In this document: positions 40,486-50,307 of the stretch, piece after piece | How the letters are laid out: each line of letters starts with the position of its first letter | Position numbering within the stretch: position 1 is the first letter of the stretch | Assembly (NCBI RefSeq): GCF_000718635.1 | Contig: NZ_JOBF01000005.1 | Coordinates: forward strand, 62,001 to 126,000 | DNA length: 64,000 bases | From: Streptomyces varsoviensis | Lineage (GTDB): Bacteria > Actinomycetota > Actinomycetes > Streptomycetales > Streptomycetaceae | Direction: 5' to 3' | Notes under the pieces: generated by a model | The model's database searches: none | The model's input: the letters and a program-made list of their open reading frames with translations, nothing else | Told to the model about the DNA's origin: nothing | Position numbers and translations under genes: made by a program

Positions 40486-41145
40486 ATGCCCCGACAGGCC
40501 GACCACGACCAGCGGCGCCACCAGATCGCCGAGGCCGTCTGGCGGCTGGCCGCCCGCCGGGGGCTGGAAGATGTGACGCTGCGACAGGTGGCGGCGGAGG
40601 CCGGGGTATCGGTGCGACTGATCCAGTACTACTTCGGCAGCCGGGACGCGTTGCTGCTCAAAGCGCTGGAGATCCTCAACCACGACGCGCAGCTCCGCGC
40701 CCGCGCGCGCGTCGAGGCGCTGGACGACGCGAACACCCCGCGCGGGGTCGTGCGCGGGGTGCTGATGGAGATGCTGCCGATGGACGAGGAGCGGCGGACC
40801 CGGCACCTCGTGCACGTGGCCTACTTCGTCCGCTTCCTATGGGACGAGAACCTCGCCCCCATCGCCGCCGAAGCGCCCCCCGAACTCGAACGGCTCCTCG
40901 CCGACCTGATCACCTGGGGCCAGCGGGAGGGCCAGGTCCCCGCCGACCTGGACCCCCTCCCCGAGGCCGAGATCCTGCTGGCCACCGCCGACGGCCTGCA
41001 AACCACCGTCCTCCTCCGCCAACGCACCCCCGAGCAGGCCCTGGCCCTCCTCGACCGCCAACTCGACCGCCTCTTCAGCGCCGCGCCTGCGCCCACACGG
41101 ACACCGGCGCCTACGCCTACGCCTGAGAGTCCCGAGGCCCCCTAG
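40486..41145 (+). CDS. TetR-family regulator
   Basis: 219 aa. DHDQRRHQIAEAVWRLAARRGLEDVTLRQVAAEAGVSVRLIQYYFGSRDALL is the helix-turn-helix (BetI/AcrR-like). A Pro/Thr tail (TRTPAPTPTPESPEAP) ends the protein and overlaps the end of the convergent TetR gene by 29 bp. Probably regulates the divergent small membrane protein. Confidence 0.87.
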   Translation: MPRQADHDQRRHQIAEAVWRLAARRGLEDVTLRQVAAEAGVSVRLIQYYFGSRDALLLKALEILNHDAQLRARARVEALDDANTPRGVVRGVLMEMLPMDEERRTRHLVHVAYFVRFLWDENLAPIAAEAPPELERLLADLITWGQREGQVPADLDPLPEAEILLATADGLQTTVLLRQRTPEQALALLDRQLDRLFSAAPAPTRTPAPTPTPESPEAP

Positions 41146-41725
41146 ACACCCGCGAGCCGGCTTCCACCAAGGCCCGCGCCAGTTCAACGGCCTCAGGAAG
41201 GGTGTCGAGCGCGAGGGGCTGCGTGGCGATCGCGCCCTCGTGCAGTACGAGGAGCCGGGTGGCGAGGGCGGCCGGGCGCGGGCAGTCGGCCGCGGCGGCA
41301 AGTTCCTCGAACAGGTTCAGCAGCCAGAGCTTCTGGTCCGCGGCGACGCGGTGCGCGGGGTGCGCGGCGTCCGGGAGTTCGGCCAGCGCGTTGATGAAGG
41401 CGCATCCGCGGGTATTGGCCGCGCTCCAGGTCCGCAGCGCCTCGAAGGGGGCGACGACGGCCTCGGCGGGGGTGCCGGCGGCGTCGACGGCGGCCTGGAC
41501 GAGCGCCCGCCACCGCTGGTCGCGGCCCGCGAGGTAGACCGCCACGAGGTGGTCTTTCGAGCCGAACTGGTTGTAAAGGGTGCGCTTGGTCACTCCGGAG
41601 TGCTCGGCGATCAGATCCACGCCGACCGCCGTGATGCCGCGGTTGTAGAACAGCTCCTCCGCCGCCGCGACGATGCGGCGGCCGGCCGGCGTCATGGGCC
41701 GCGCTTCCTGCACTGTTTCCCGCAT
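41117..41725 (-). CDS. TetR-family repressor of the MDR gene
   Basis: 202 aa from ATG 41725 (GAGGG upstream). TPAGRRIVAAAEELFYNRGITAVGVDLIAEHSGVTKRTLYNQFGSKDHLV is a classic helix-turn-helix. Divergent from the MDR dehydrogenase, with an inverted repeat between, so it should repress that gene. Its 3' end overlaps the previous TetR gene. Confidence 0.88.
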   Translation of the reverse strand: MRETVQEARPMTPAGRRIVAAAEELFYNRGITAVGVDLIAEHSGVTKRTLYNQFGSKDHLVAVYLAGRDQRWRALVQAAVDAAGTPAEAVVAPFEALRTWSAANTRGCAFINALAELPDAAHPAHRVAADQKLWLLNLFEELAAAADCPRPAALATRLLVLHEGAIATQPLALDTLPEAVELARALVEAGSRVSRGPRDSQA

Positions 41726-41739
41726 CACTCGCCCTCTTC

Positions 41740-41777
41740 ACTGATCGGTGTACGGTGGGAGATGTTCACAGATCAGT
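41740..41777. promoter_or_regulatory. operator between TetR and MDR genes
   Basis: ACTGATCGGTGTAC (41740-41753) and GTTCACAGATCAGT (41764-41777) are inverted repeats matching at 12 of 14 positions. Confidence 0.75.
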
Positions 41778-41800
41778 ATACCCGCGAGGAGGTTCCAACG

Positions 41801-42859
41801 ATGGCGACGATGGTCACGCCCCAGTTCATGCGAGCAGTGCGGATCACCAGGCACGGAGGGCCGGAGGTCCTGGAACCGACCCAGGTCGCCGTCCCCGCCC
41901 CGCAGGCGGGAGAGGTGCTGGTCAAGGTCGGCGCGGTGGCCCTGAACAACACCGACTTGTGGACCCGCGAGGGCGCGTACGGCCGTCCGGGAGACCCGAA
42001 GGCGACATCGGGCTGGCGCGGCCCGATCGACTTCCCGCGCATCCAGGGCGCGGACGTGGCCGGTCGCGTCGTGGCCGTCGGGGCCGGGGTGGAGGAAGAC
42101 CTCACCGGCCGCCGCGTGGTCGTCGACCCCGCGATCTACGACGCCGAAGGCCCGGACGCCAACCCGGTGGGCCTGATGGGGAGCGAACGCGACGGCGGAT
42201 ACGCCGAGTACGTGACCGCGCCGGCGGAGCGCGTACACGACGTGACGGACTCCCCGCTCACGGACGACCAGCTCGCGGCGTTGCCGACCGCCTACGGCAC
42301 GGCGCTGGGCATGATCGAGCGAGGCCGGCTGCGTAAGGGGGACACCGCCCTGGTCTCGGGAGCGTCCGGCGGCGTCGGCCTCGCGCTGGTGCAGATCGCC
42401 CGTGCGCGCGGCGCCAGGGTGCTCGCCATCAGCAGCGGACCCAAGATCGACGCGGTGCGCGCGGCGGGCGCGCACGCGGTCGTCGACCGCGCGGGAGACG
42501 TCGCCGAACAGCTCCGCGCCGCCGCCCCGGAGGGCATCGACGTCGCACTCGACGTCGTCGCCGGCGAGCTGGTGAGCGAGGGGCTGCCGCTGCTGGCCGA
42601 GGGCGGCCGGTGGGTCATCGCCGGTGCGCTCGGCGGATACGGCGTGAGTCTCGATGTGCGCCGCCTCTACCTGCACAACGCCCAGATCATCGGCTCCGCG
42701 ATGCACACCCCCGCCCACTTCGGCCTCCTCATGGACCTGGCCCGCCGCGCCGAGATCCAGCCCGTCATCGCCGAGGTCTTCCCGCTGGAGGAGGCCGCCC
42801 GGGCACAGGAAGAACTCGCCCTCCGGGGGCACGTGGGAAAGATCGTCATGCGGCCGTGA
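41801..42859 (+). CDS. MDR-superfamily quinone oxidoreductase-like dehydrogenase
   Basis: 352 aa from ATG 41801 (GAGGAGG 8 nt upstream). MRAVRITRHGGPEVLEPTQV, GEVLVKVGAVALNNTDLWTREG, FPRIQGADVAGRVVAVGAGV, and the nucleotide loop LVSGASGGVGLALVQIARARGARV are the MDR blocks. The structural zinc Cys cluster is missing, so it is closer to NADPH-quinone reductases than to alcohol dehydrogenases. Controlled by the divergent TetR gene. Confidence 0.88.
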   Translation: MATMVTPQFMRAVRITRHGGPEVLEPTQVAVPAPQAGEVLVKVGAVALNNTDLWTREGAYGRPGDPKATSGWRGPIDFPRIQGADVAGRVVAVGAGVEEDLTGRRVVVDPAIYDAEGPDANPVGLMGSERDGGYAEYVTAPAERVHDVTDSPLTDDQLAALPTAYGTALGMIERGRLRKGDTALVSGASGGVGLALVQIARARGARVLAISSGPKIDAVRAAGAHAVVDRAGDVAEQLRAAAPEGIDVALDVVAGELVSEGLPLLAEGGRWVIAGALGGYGVSLDVRRLYLHNAQIIGSAMHTPAHFGLLMDLARRAEIQPVIAEVFPLEEAARAQEELALRGHVGKIVMRP

Positions 42860-42881
42860 GCGATGAGCGGCCCGGAAACGC

Positions 42882-42920
42882 CCGAGGGCGGCACCCCCGC
42901 GATGGGGATGCCGCCCTCGG
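42882..42920. terminator. terminator between MDR and groEL genes
   Basis: CCGAGGGCGGCA (42882-42893) pairs with TGCCGCCCTCGG (42909-42920), with extra C/G pairing in the loop. It lies between convergent genes. TACAGCTAYTCS repeats follow (42926-42960). Confidence 0.8.
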
Positions 42921-42979
42921 TCCGTACAGCTACTCGTACAGCTATTCCTACAGCTGTGGACAGCCGATCCTCGGGAGGA

Positions 42980-44791
<1,812 letters not shown>

Positions 44792-44800
44792 GCCCAATGA

Positions 44801-44827
44801 TTAGCACTCGCCCCCCTTGAGTGCAAG
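44801..44827 (-). promoter_or_regulatory. CIRCE operator, gene-distal copy
   Basis: In gene direction: CTTGCACTC (44827-44819), nine bases, GAGTGCTAA (44809-44801). The second half-site is perfect. It is separated from the first CIRCE by exactly nine bases, so the inner half-sites also pair with each other. Confidence 0.85.
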
Positions 44828-44894
44828 CGGCTTCACAGAGCCGGGGCACGATCCGGAGGCCGCCGGGACGCGGTCCGGACCCTGGGCGCACGAA

Positions 44895-44922
44895 GGGCCC
44901 GTACCCCGGAAGGTACGGGCCC
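44895..44922 (-). terminator. terminator after the cold-shock gene
   Basis: GGGCCCGTACC pairs with GGTACGGGCCC around a 6-base loop. It lies between the cold-shock stop codon and the groEL operators. Confidence 0.85.
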
Positions 44923-44958
44923 CACACGTGAGTGAGCCGGTGGTCGATCGCGCCGAGA

Positions 44959-45162
44959 TCAGACGGCGAGCTTGACCATGTCCGCCTGCGGCCCCTTCTG
45001 GCCCTGCGAGATCTCGAACTCGACTCGCTGACCCTCCTCGAGGGTGCGGTAGCCGTCCATCTGAATCGCGCTGTAGTGGACGAATACATCCGCACCACCG
45101 TCGACCGCGATGAAGCCGTACCCCTTCTCCGCGTTGAACCATTTGACGGTGCCCTGAGCCAT
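44959..45162 (-). CDS. cold-shock protein
   Basis: 67 aa. [31 protein letters not shown] includes RNP1 (KGYGFI) and RNP2 (VFVHY). It binds single-stranded RNA/DNA and helps translation. GGGGAG is 6 nt before the ATG. A long 5' leader in the gap up to 45663 is possible. Confidence 0.95.
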   Translation of the reverse strand: MAQGTVKWFNAEKGYGFIAVDGGADVFVHYSAIQMDGYRTLEEGQRVEFEISQGQKGPQADMVKLAV

Positions 45163-45663
45163 GCCTAACTCCCCTATTACTGGCCCTTGCGCAGGACCGC
45201 ACTTCGCGGACCCGGGTCAGACCTCACCCCCTGACAGGTGGGGGTGTGCGCCGGAACGCGTCGACCGCGGCTGAATGTATCTGCACGGATGCCGTCTGCA
45301 ACAGGTCAATCGGACGAGAATTCCGGCGGTGGCCGACCGGCGGTATCGGGGCGATCACCAGCAATCCAGGACAAGCCGGGCCGGGCATAGCGCAACATAA
45401 CCGACAAATCGCACACAGTCTTTGCCCGTAACTTGACGGGTTCTCATATGCGTTCGGCACTCACGCCGGAGGGGGATCGTCCTCAACTGTATCGCCATTC
45501 AACTGACGGAATCGCCCCGTCCGTTTCCGGCCGGGGCGATTCGGGGACGATCCGGGGGCGATCCGCGGGCGCGTCCGGGTGTGCAGTCCGGACCGGCGCG
45601 GTAGGGGGTCGGGGCCGGGCTGCCCGTAACCGGTACGGCCGAGGGGTACGGGCGGAGCCGGCG
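45163..45663. other. 501-bp gap, cold-shock leader, no gene seen
   Basis: This region lies between the cold-shock gene start and the metO stop. It is locally AT-richer near 45380-45440. It probably holds the cold-shock promoter and leader. No frame looks coding. Confidence 0.4.
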
Positions 45664-45942
45664 TCAGCAGCCGCCCGCGACCGCCGGGATGATCGAGACG
45701 CCCGCGCCGTCCGGCGTCGCCGTCTCAAGGCCCTGCTCGAAGCGCACGTCGTCGTCGTTGAGGTACACGTTCACGAAGCGGCGCAGCTTCCCGGAGTCGT
45801 CCAGCAGCCGCGCGGCGATGCCCGGGTGGTTCCGCTCCAGGGAGTCGATGACCTCGGCGATGGTCGCGCCCTCGGCCGGCACCTCGGCCTGGCCGCCGGT
45901 GTACGTGCGCAGAATGGTAGGAATTCGAACGTTGACGCTCAT
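45664..45942 (-). CDS. metO: MoaD/ThiS-like sulfur carrier, MetO
   Basis: 92 aa. VNVRIPTILRTYTGGQAEVPAEGATIAEVIDSLERNHPGI with RFVNVYLNDDDVRFEQGLETATPDGAGVSIIPAVAGGC is the beta-grasp fold. It ends Gly-Gly-Cys rather than Gly-Gly, so the last Cys must be removed before adenylation and thiocarboxylation, as in other tailed carriers. Lies 38 bp behind metM under the same SAM-I riboswitch. In Streptomyces, MetO carries the sulfur that MetM uses to make homocysteine (established for this pair). Confidence 0.85.
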   Translation of the reverse strand: MSVNVRIPTILRTYTGGQAEVPAEGATIAEVIDSLERNHPGIAARLLDDSGKLRRFVNVYLNDDDVRFEQGLETATPDGAGVSIIPAVAGGC

Positions 45943-45980
45943 GGCGGTTGGTTCCCTTCGGTGGTGGACGGGTGGGGGTG

Positions 45981-47273
45981 TCAGCCGGCCAGGCCAGCCG
46001 CGCGGAACGCCTCCAGGCTGGGGCGGATCGTGGCCGTGGGCCCGGTCGTCGGCGCCACCGCGTCCAGCGTCTTGAGGCCGTCGCCGGTGTTCAGGACGAC
46101 CGTGGTCAGGGCCGGGTCGATCAGCCCGTTCTCGATCAGCTTCTTGGTGACGCCGACCGTCACGCCGCCCGCGGTCTCCGCGAAGACGCCCTCCGTACGG
46201 GCCAGCAGCTTGATCGCGTCCACCACCTGCGCGTCATTGACGTCCTCGACCGCGCCGCCGGTGCGCCGGGCGATGTCGAGCACGTACGGGCCGTCCGCCG
46301 GGTTGCCGATGGCGAGGGACTTGGCGATGGTGTCCGGCTTCTGCGGCCGTACGACGTCGTGGCCCGCCTTGAAGGCCGTCGAGACCGGCGAGCACCCCTC
46401 GGCCTGGGCGCCGAAGATCTTGTACGGGCGGTCCTCGACCAGCCCGAGCCGGATCAGCTCCTTGAGCCCCTTGTCGATCTTGGTGAGCTGGGAGCCGGAC
46501 GCGATCGGGATGACGATCTGGTCCGGGAGCCGCCAGCCGAGCTGTTCGCAGATCTCGTACGCGAGGGTCTTGGAGCCCTCGCCGTAGTACGGGCGCAGGT
46601 TGACGTTGACGAAGCCCCAGCCCTCGCCCGCCGGGTCGCCGATGAGCTCGGAGCAGAACCGGTTGACGTCGTCGTAGTTGCCCTCGATGCCGACCAGTTC
46701 GCCGCCGTAGACCGCGGCCATGACGACCTTGCCCTGCTCCAGGTCGTGCGGGATGAAGACGCAGGAGCGGAAGCCGGAGCGGGCCGCCGCGGCGCCGACC
46801 GCGCCCGCGAGGTTGCCGGTCGAGGAGCAGGAGAGGGTGGTGAAGCCGAAGGCGCGGGCGGCCTCGACGGCGATGGCGACGACGCGGTCCTTGAAGGAGT
46901 GCGTCGGGTTGCCGGAGTCGTCCTTGACGTACAGGCCGCCGGTGACGCCCAGCTCGCGGGCGAGGCGGTCGGCCTTGACCAGCTTGGTGAAGCCGGGGTT
47001 CAGATTGGGCTTGCCGGCCACGTCGGCGGGAACCGGCAGCAGCGGCGCGTACCGCCAGATGTTGTCGGGGCCGGCCTCGATGCGCCGGCGCAGGGCCTCC
47101 GGGTCGCCCGTCGGCAGGTCGTACGCGACCTCAAGGGGGCCGAAACACGCCTCGCAGGCGAAGATCGGGCCGAGGGCGAAGCGCTCGCCGCACTCGCGGC
47201 AGGAGAGCGCCACGGCGGGGCCGAGGTCTACGGGGGTGGCGGAAGCGGTGGGTTCTGCGGCTTGCACAGCCAT
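45981..47273 (-). CDS. metM: MetM, O-phosphohomoserine-dependent homocysteine synthase (threonine-synthase family)
   Basis: 430 aa from ATG 47273. An N-terminal zinc ribbon (LSCRECGERF, FACEACFGPLEVAYDL) leads into the PLP fold: VKDDSGNPTHSFKDRVVAIAVEAAR holds the PLP Lys, and LSCSSTGNLAGAVGAAAARSG the Ser/Gly loop. It is usually annotated ThrC. It is followed by the sulfur carrier metO and preceded by a SAM-I riboswitch, which belongs to methionine rather than threonine genes. In Streptomyces this homologue (MetM) was shown to take O-phosphohomoserine to homocysteine with thiocarboxylated MetO. A true ThrC is expected elsewhere. Confidence 0.85.
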   Translation of the reverse strand: MAVQAAEPTASATPVDLGPAVALSCRECGERFALGPIFACEACFGPLEVAYDLPTGDPEALRRRIEAGPDNIWRYAPLLPVPADVAGKPNLNPGFTKLVKADRLARELGVTGGLYVKDDSGNPTHSFKDRVVAIAVEAARAFGFTTLSCSSTGNLAGAVGAAAARSGFRSCVFIPHDLEQGKVVMAAVYGGELVGIEGNYDDVNRFCSELIGDPAGEGWGFVNVNLRPYYGEGSKTLAYEICEQLGWRLPDQIVIPIASGSQLTKIDKGLKELIRLGLVEDRPYKIFGAQAEGCSPVSTAFKAGHDVVRPQKPDTIAKSLAIGNPADGPYVLDIARRTGGAVEDVNDAQVVDAIKLLARTEGVFAETAGGVTVGVTKKLIENGLIDPALTTVVLNTGDGLKTLDAVAPTTGPTATIRPSLEAFRAAGLAG

Positions 47274-47292
47274 GGAGGCGAGGCCCTTTCTC

Positions 47293-47431
47293 CTCATCTT
47301 CCCCGCGGCGCATCTCGCCGCGAGCCGGAATTGGCACCTTCCCCACCGGGAGCCTCGCGAATATGTCGACGAGACCGGCGGGAGGGTTGCCGGGGCTTCA
47401 ACGGGCCGTTCCCTCTGCCCCTCTGGATGAG
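47293..47431 (-). promoter_or_regulatory. SAM-I (S-box) riboswitch upstream of metM
   Basis: In gene direction: CTCATC (47431-47426) opens P1; GAGGGAACGGCCCGTTGAAG and GGCAACC form the P2/kink-turn region; GGTGCCAATTCC is the SAM-binding J3/4 consensus; a GCGGCG/CGCCGC P4 follows; GATGAG (47298-47293) closes P1. It ends 19 bases before the metM ATG, and the GGAG just after P1 can pair with CTCC before the ATG. This suggests control of translation: methionine genes off when SAM is high. Confidence 0.92.
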
Positions 47432-47648
47432 CGGTATGGCGCTGGGCGGGGCCCAGGCGTTTGTCGGCGCGCGACCCCGACATGCGACGGGCATCCGCGT
47501 TGTTCAAGACTGTAACCGAAGCCTCGGACGGTCGAGACAGTCGTCCGAAGCGCGAGATGGGTCACATGCGCAGCGCATACAGCTCGCATACGTACCGCAT
47601 TCGTATCGCGTACGTACCGCATACAGAACGCAGAAGGAGACTTTCGAC

Positions 47649-48602
47649 GTGCTGGAAGAGGTCGAGCACTGGCTGAAGCAGCGCTCCTGGTCCGCCGCCG
47701 ACCGCCCGCTCGACCAGTTGCTCGCCGCGAAGGGCGCCGCCGGGGCGCGCGGCACGGTGAGCGTCGTGCTGCCCGCCCTCGACGAGGAGGCGACGGTCGG
47801 CGCGATCGTCGCCACCATCCGCCGCGAGCTGATGGCCGGGCCCGTACCGCTGGTGGACGAACTGGTGGTGATGGACTCCGGGTCCACGGACCGGACGGCC
47901 GCCGTCGCGGCGGCGGCCGGGGCGCGGGTCGTGCACCGGGACGCGGTGCTGCCGCGGCTGCCCACCCTGCCGGGGAAGGGCGAGGTCCTGTGGCGGTCGC
48001 TGCTGGCGACCAGCGGCGAGATCGTCTGCTTCGTCGACGCCGACCTGCGGGAGTTTTCCGCCGACTTCGTCTCGGGCATCGTCGGACCGCTGCTGACCGA
48101 CCCCGAGGTGCACTTCGTCAAGGCGATGTACGACCGGCCGCTCGGCAACGCCGCGGGGCAGGGCGGCCGGGTCACCGAGCTGGTCGCCCGCCCGCTGCTC
48201 AACCTGCACTGGCCGCGGCTGGCGGGCTTCGTCCAGCCCCTCGGCGGCGAGTACGCGGCCCGCCGCTCGCTCCTGGAGCGGCTGCCGTTCCCCGTCGGCT
48301 ACGGCGTGGAGCTGGGCCTCCTCGTGGACGCCCTGCACACCGTCGGCCTCGACGCCCTCGCCCAGGTGGACGTGGGGGTGCGCCTCCATCGCCACCAGGA
48401 CGGGCAGGCCCTCGGCCGGATGGCCGCCGCCATCTACCGCACCGCCCAATTGCGCTTGGCGCGCGGGCATTTGGTGCGGCCGGTGCTGACGCAGTTCGAC
48501 CGCGGGGAGGACGGGTTCGTGGCGCGGACGCACCCGATCGACACCGAGGAGCGGCCGCCGATGGCGGAGATACCGGAGTACGTGGAACGCCGGGCGGCGT
48601 AG
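47649..48602 (+). CDS. gpgS: glucosyl-3-phosphoglycerate synthase
   Basis: 317 aa from GTG 47649 (AAGGAG 8 nt upstream). GTVSVVLPALDEEATVGAIVATIR and ELVVMDSGSTDRT form the GT81/GT2-like donor site; IVCFVDADLREF is the DxD metal site; PLGGEYAARRSLLERLPFPVGYGVELGLLVD is typical of GpgS. It makes glucosyl-3-phosphoglycerate, the precursor of glucosylglycerate. The upstream region carries CGTACGTACCGCAT repeats (about 47585-47630). Confidence 0.9.
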   Translation: MLEEVEHWLKQRSWSAADRPLDQLLAAKGAAGARGTVSVVLPALDEEATVGAIVATIRRELMAGPVPLVDELVVMDSGSTDRTAAVAAAAGARVVHRDAVLPRLPTLPGKGEVLWRSLLATSGEIVCFVDADLREFSADFVSGIVGPLLTDPEVHFVKAMYDRPLGNAAGQGGRVTELVARPLLNLHWPRLAGFVQPLGGEYAARRSLLERLPFPVGYGVELGLLVDALHTVGLDALAQVDVGVRLHRHQDGQALGRMAAAIYRTAQLRLARGHLVRPVLTQFDRGEDGFVARTHPIDTEERPPMAEIPEYVERRAA

Positions 48603-48675
48603 CCCCTGCCGGCGGGCCCGGGCACCGGCGGTGGTGCCACGGCCGGAGTACGTGGCACGCCGGGCGGCGTAGCCC
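48571..48675. repeat. 34-bp direct repeat copying the gpgS 3' end
   Basis: The CCGGAGTACGTGGAACGCCG block at the gpgS end (about 48572-48605) recurs as CCGGAGTACGTGGCACGCCG after the stop (about 48641-48675), including GGCGGCGTAGCCCC. Confidence 0.85.
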
Positions 48676-48782
48676 CCACCGCCGGGGCTCGGTCCCCCCG
48701 ATGGGCGTCGGCTGCCGCTCGGGCGCTGGTCCGGATGGCGTGCGCGCGTTTGAGCGCTCGCGCCAGTGGCTAGGCTCGCCGC

Positions 48783-50234
48783 ATGGCCTCCCAGCACGGT
48801 GCCCAGGTCCTGGTCGCGTCCAACCGCGGCCCGGTCTCGTACGCGCGGGGCGACGACGGGTCGCTCACCGCCAAGCGGGGCGGCGGCGGCCTGGTCTCCG
48901 GGCTGTCGGCGATCGGGCCGGACGCCGGCGCCGTGTGGGTGTGCGCGGCGCTCGGGGACGGCGACCGGGAGGCCGTACGGCGCTCCGAGGGCGGCCATCT
49001 GCCGGCCGACGACACCGGCGGACAGCGCGTCCGGATGCTGGACATCGCGCCGGACGTCTTCGCCGCCGCGTACAACGGCATCGCCAACTCCGTGCTGTGG
49101 TTCGTCCACCACCTGCTGTACGAGACCCCGCTGGAGCCCGTCTTCGACGCGGGCTTCCGCGAGCAGTGGCGGGCGTACGAGGCGTACAACGCGGCCTTCG
49201 CGGACGCGCTGGCCGCCGAGGCGGCCGAGGGCGCCGCGGTGCTGGTGCAGGACTACCACCTCACGCTGGTCCCCGGCATGCTCCGTGAGCGCCGCCCGGA
49301 CCTGCGGATCGGCCACTTCTCGCACACGCCGTGGGCCCCGCCGGACTACTACCGGCTGCTGCCGGACGATGTCGCGGCCGAGGTGCTGCGCGGGGTGCTG
49401 GGCGCGGACCGCGCGGCGTTCCTGACCCGGCGCTGGGCGGACGCGTTCATCGCCTGCTGCCGCGATGTGCTGGGGGCGAGCGCGGCCGGCGACGGCGGCT
49501 CCGTCACCTTCGAGGGGCACACGACGCGCATCGGCGTGCACGGGCTCGGGGCCGACGCCGACTTCCTGCGGAAGCGCTCGCACGAGGCGGACGTCGAGGA
49601 GCGGATGGCGGCGCTGCGCGAGCAGATCGGGGGACGGGGCCGCCGGACCATCGTGCGCGTGGACCGCACGGAGCTGTCCAAGAACATCGTGCGCGGCCTG
49701 CTCGCCTACCGGCTGCTGCTGGAGCGGCGCCCCGAGTGGCGCGGCGAGGTCGTGCACGTGGCGTTCGCCTATCCGTCGCGGCAGGACCTGGCGGTGTACC
49801 GCGACTACACGGAGCGGGTCCAGGCGGTCGCCGACGAGATCAACGCGGAGTTCGGGCGGGAGGGCTGGCAGCCGGTCGCGCTGCACGTCAAGGACGATTT
49901 CGCGCGCTCGCTGGCCGCGTACCGGCTCGCGGACGTCGCCCTCGTCAACCCGATCCGGGACGGCATGAACCTGGTGGCGAAGGAGGTCCCGGTCGTCTCC
50001 GACGAGGGGTGCGCGCTGGTGCTGTCGCGGGAGGCCGGGGCGTACGAGGAGCTGGGCCAGGACGCGATCACGGTCAATCCGTACGACGTCGAGGACACGG
50101 CCCGCGCGCTGCACGAGGCGCTGGCGCTCCCCCGCGACGAGCGGGCCGAGCGCACGAAGCGGCTGGCCGCGGCGGCGACGGCGCTGCCGCCGGCGCAGTG
50201 GTTCATGGCGCAGCTACGGGCGCTGGAAGGCTAG
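48783..50234 (+). CDS. otsA: trehalose-6-phosphate synthase
   Basis: 483 aa. VLVASNRGPVSY, VLVQDYHLTLVPGMLRERRPDLRIGHFSHTPWAPPDYY, IVRVDRTELSKNIVRGL and ALVNPIRDGMNLVAKE are the GT20 blocks. It joins UDP- or GDP-glucose to glucose-6-P. Beside gpgS, and near otsB at 51.4 kb. Confidence 0.95.
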   Translation: MASQHGAQVLVASNRGPVSYARGDDGSLTAKRGGGGLVSGLSAIGPDAGAVWVCAALGDGDREAVRRSEGGHLPADDTGGQRVRMLDIAPDVFAAAYNGIANSVLWFVHHLLYETPLEPVFDAGFREQWRAYEAYNAAFADALAAEAAEGAAVLVQDYHLTLVPGMLRERRPDLRIGHFSHTPWAPPDYYRLLPDDVAAEVLRGVLGADRAAFLTRRWADAFIACCRDVLGASAAGDGGSVTFEGHTTRIGVHGLGADADFLRKRSHEADVEERMAALREQIGGRGRRTIVRVDRTELSKNIVRGLLAYRLLLERRPEWRGEVVHVAFAYPSRQDLAVYRDYTERVQAVADEINAEFGREGWQPVALHVKDDFARSLAAYRLADVALVNPIRDGMNLVAKEVPVVSDEGCALVLSREAGAYEELGQDAITVNPYDVEDTARALHEALALPRDERAERTKRLAAAATALPPAQWFMAQLRALEG

Positions 50235-50307
50235 GGAACCGCTCGGTTCGCGCCGGACCGGGGCCCGCCCGCAGGATCGTATACACACGGGTCTACCGTG
50301 GTTGGGC

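Noticed and set aside
45948..47600. Long N-terminal extension of the GpgS frame
   Set aside because: Antisense to metM and its riboswitch; the ribosome site at 47640 fixes the start at 47649.
50299..50302. TTG start upstream for the CtaG-like gene
   Set aside because: GTG 50308 is the likelier start; the TTG gives only two extra residues.
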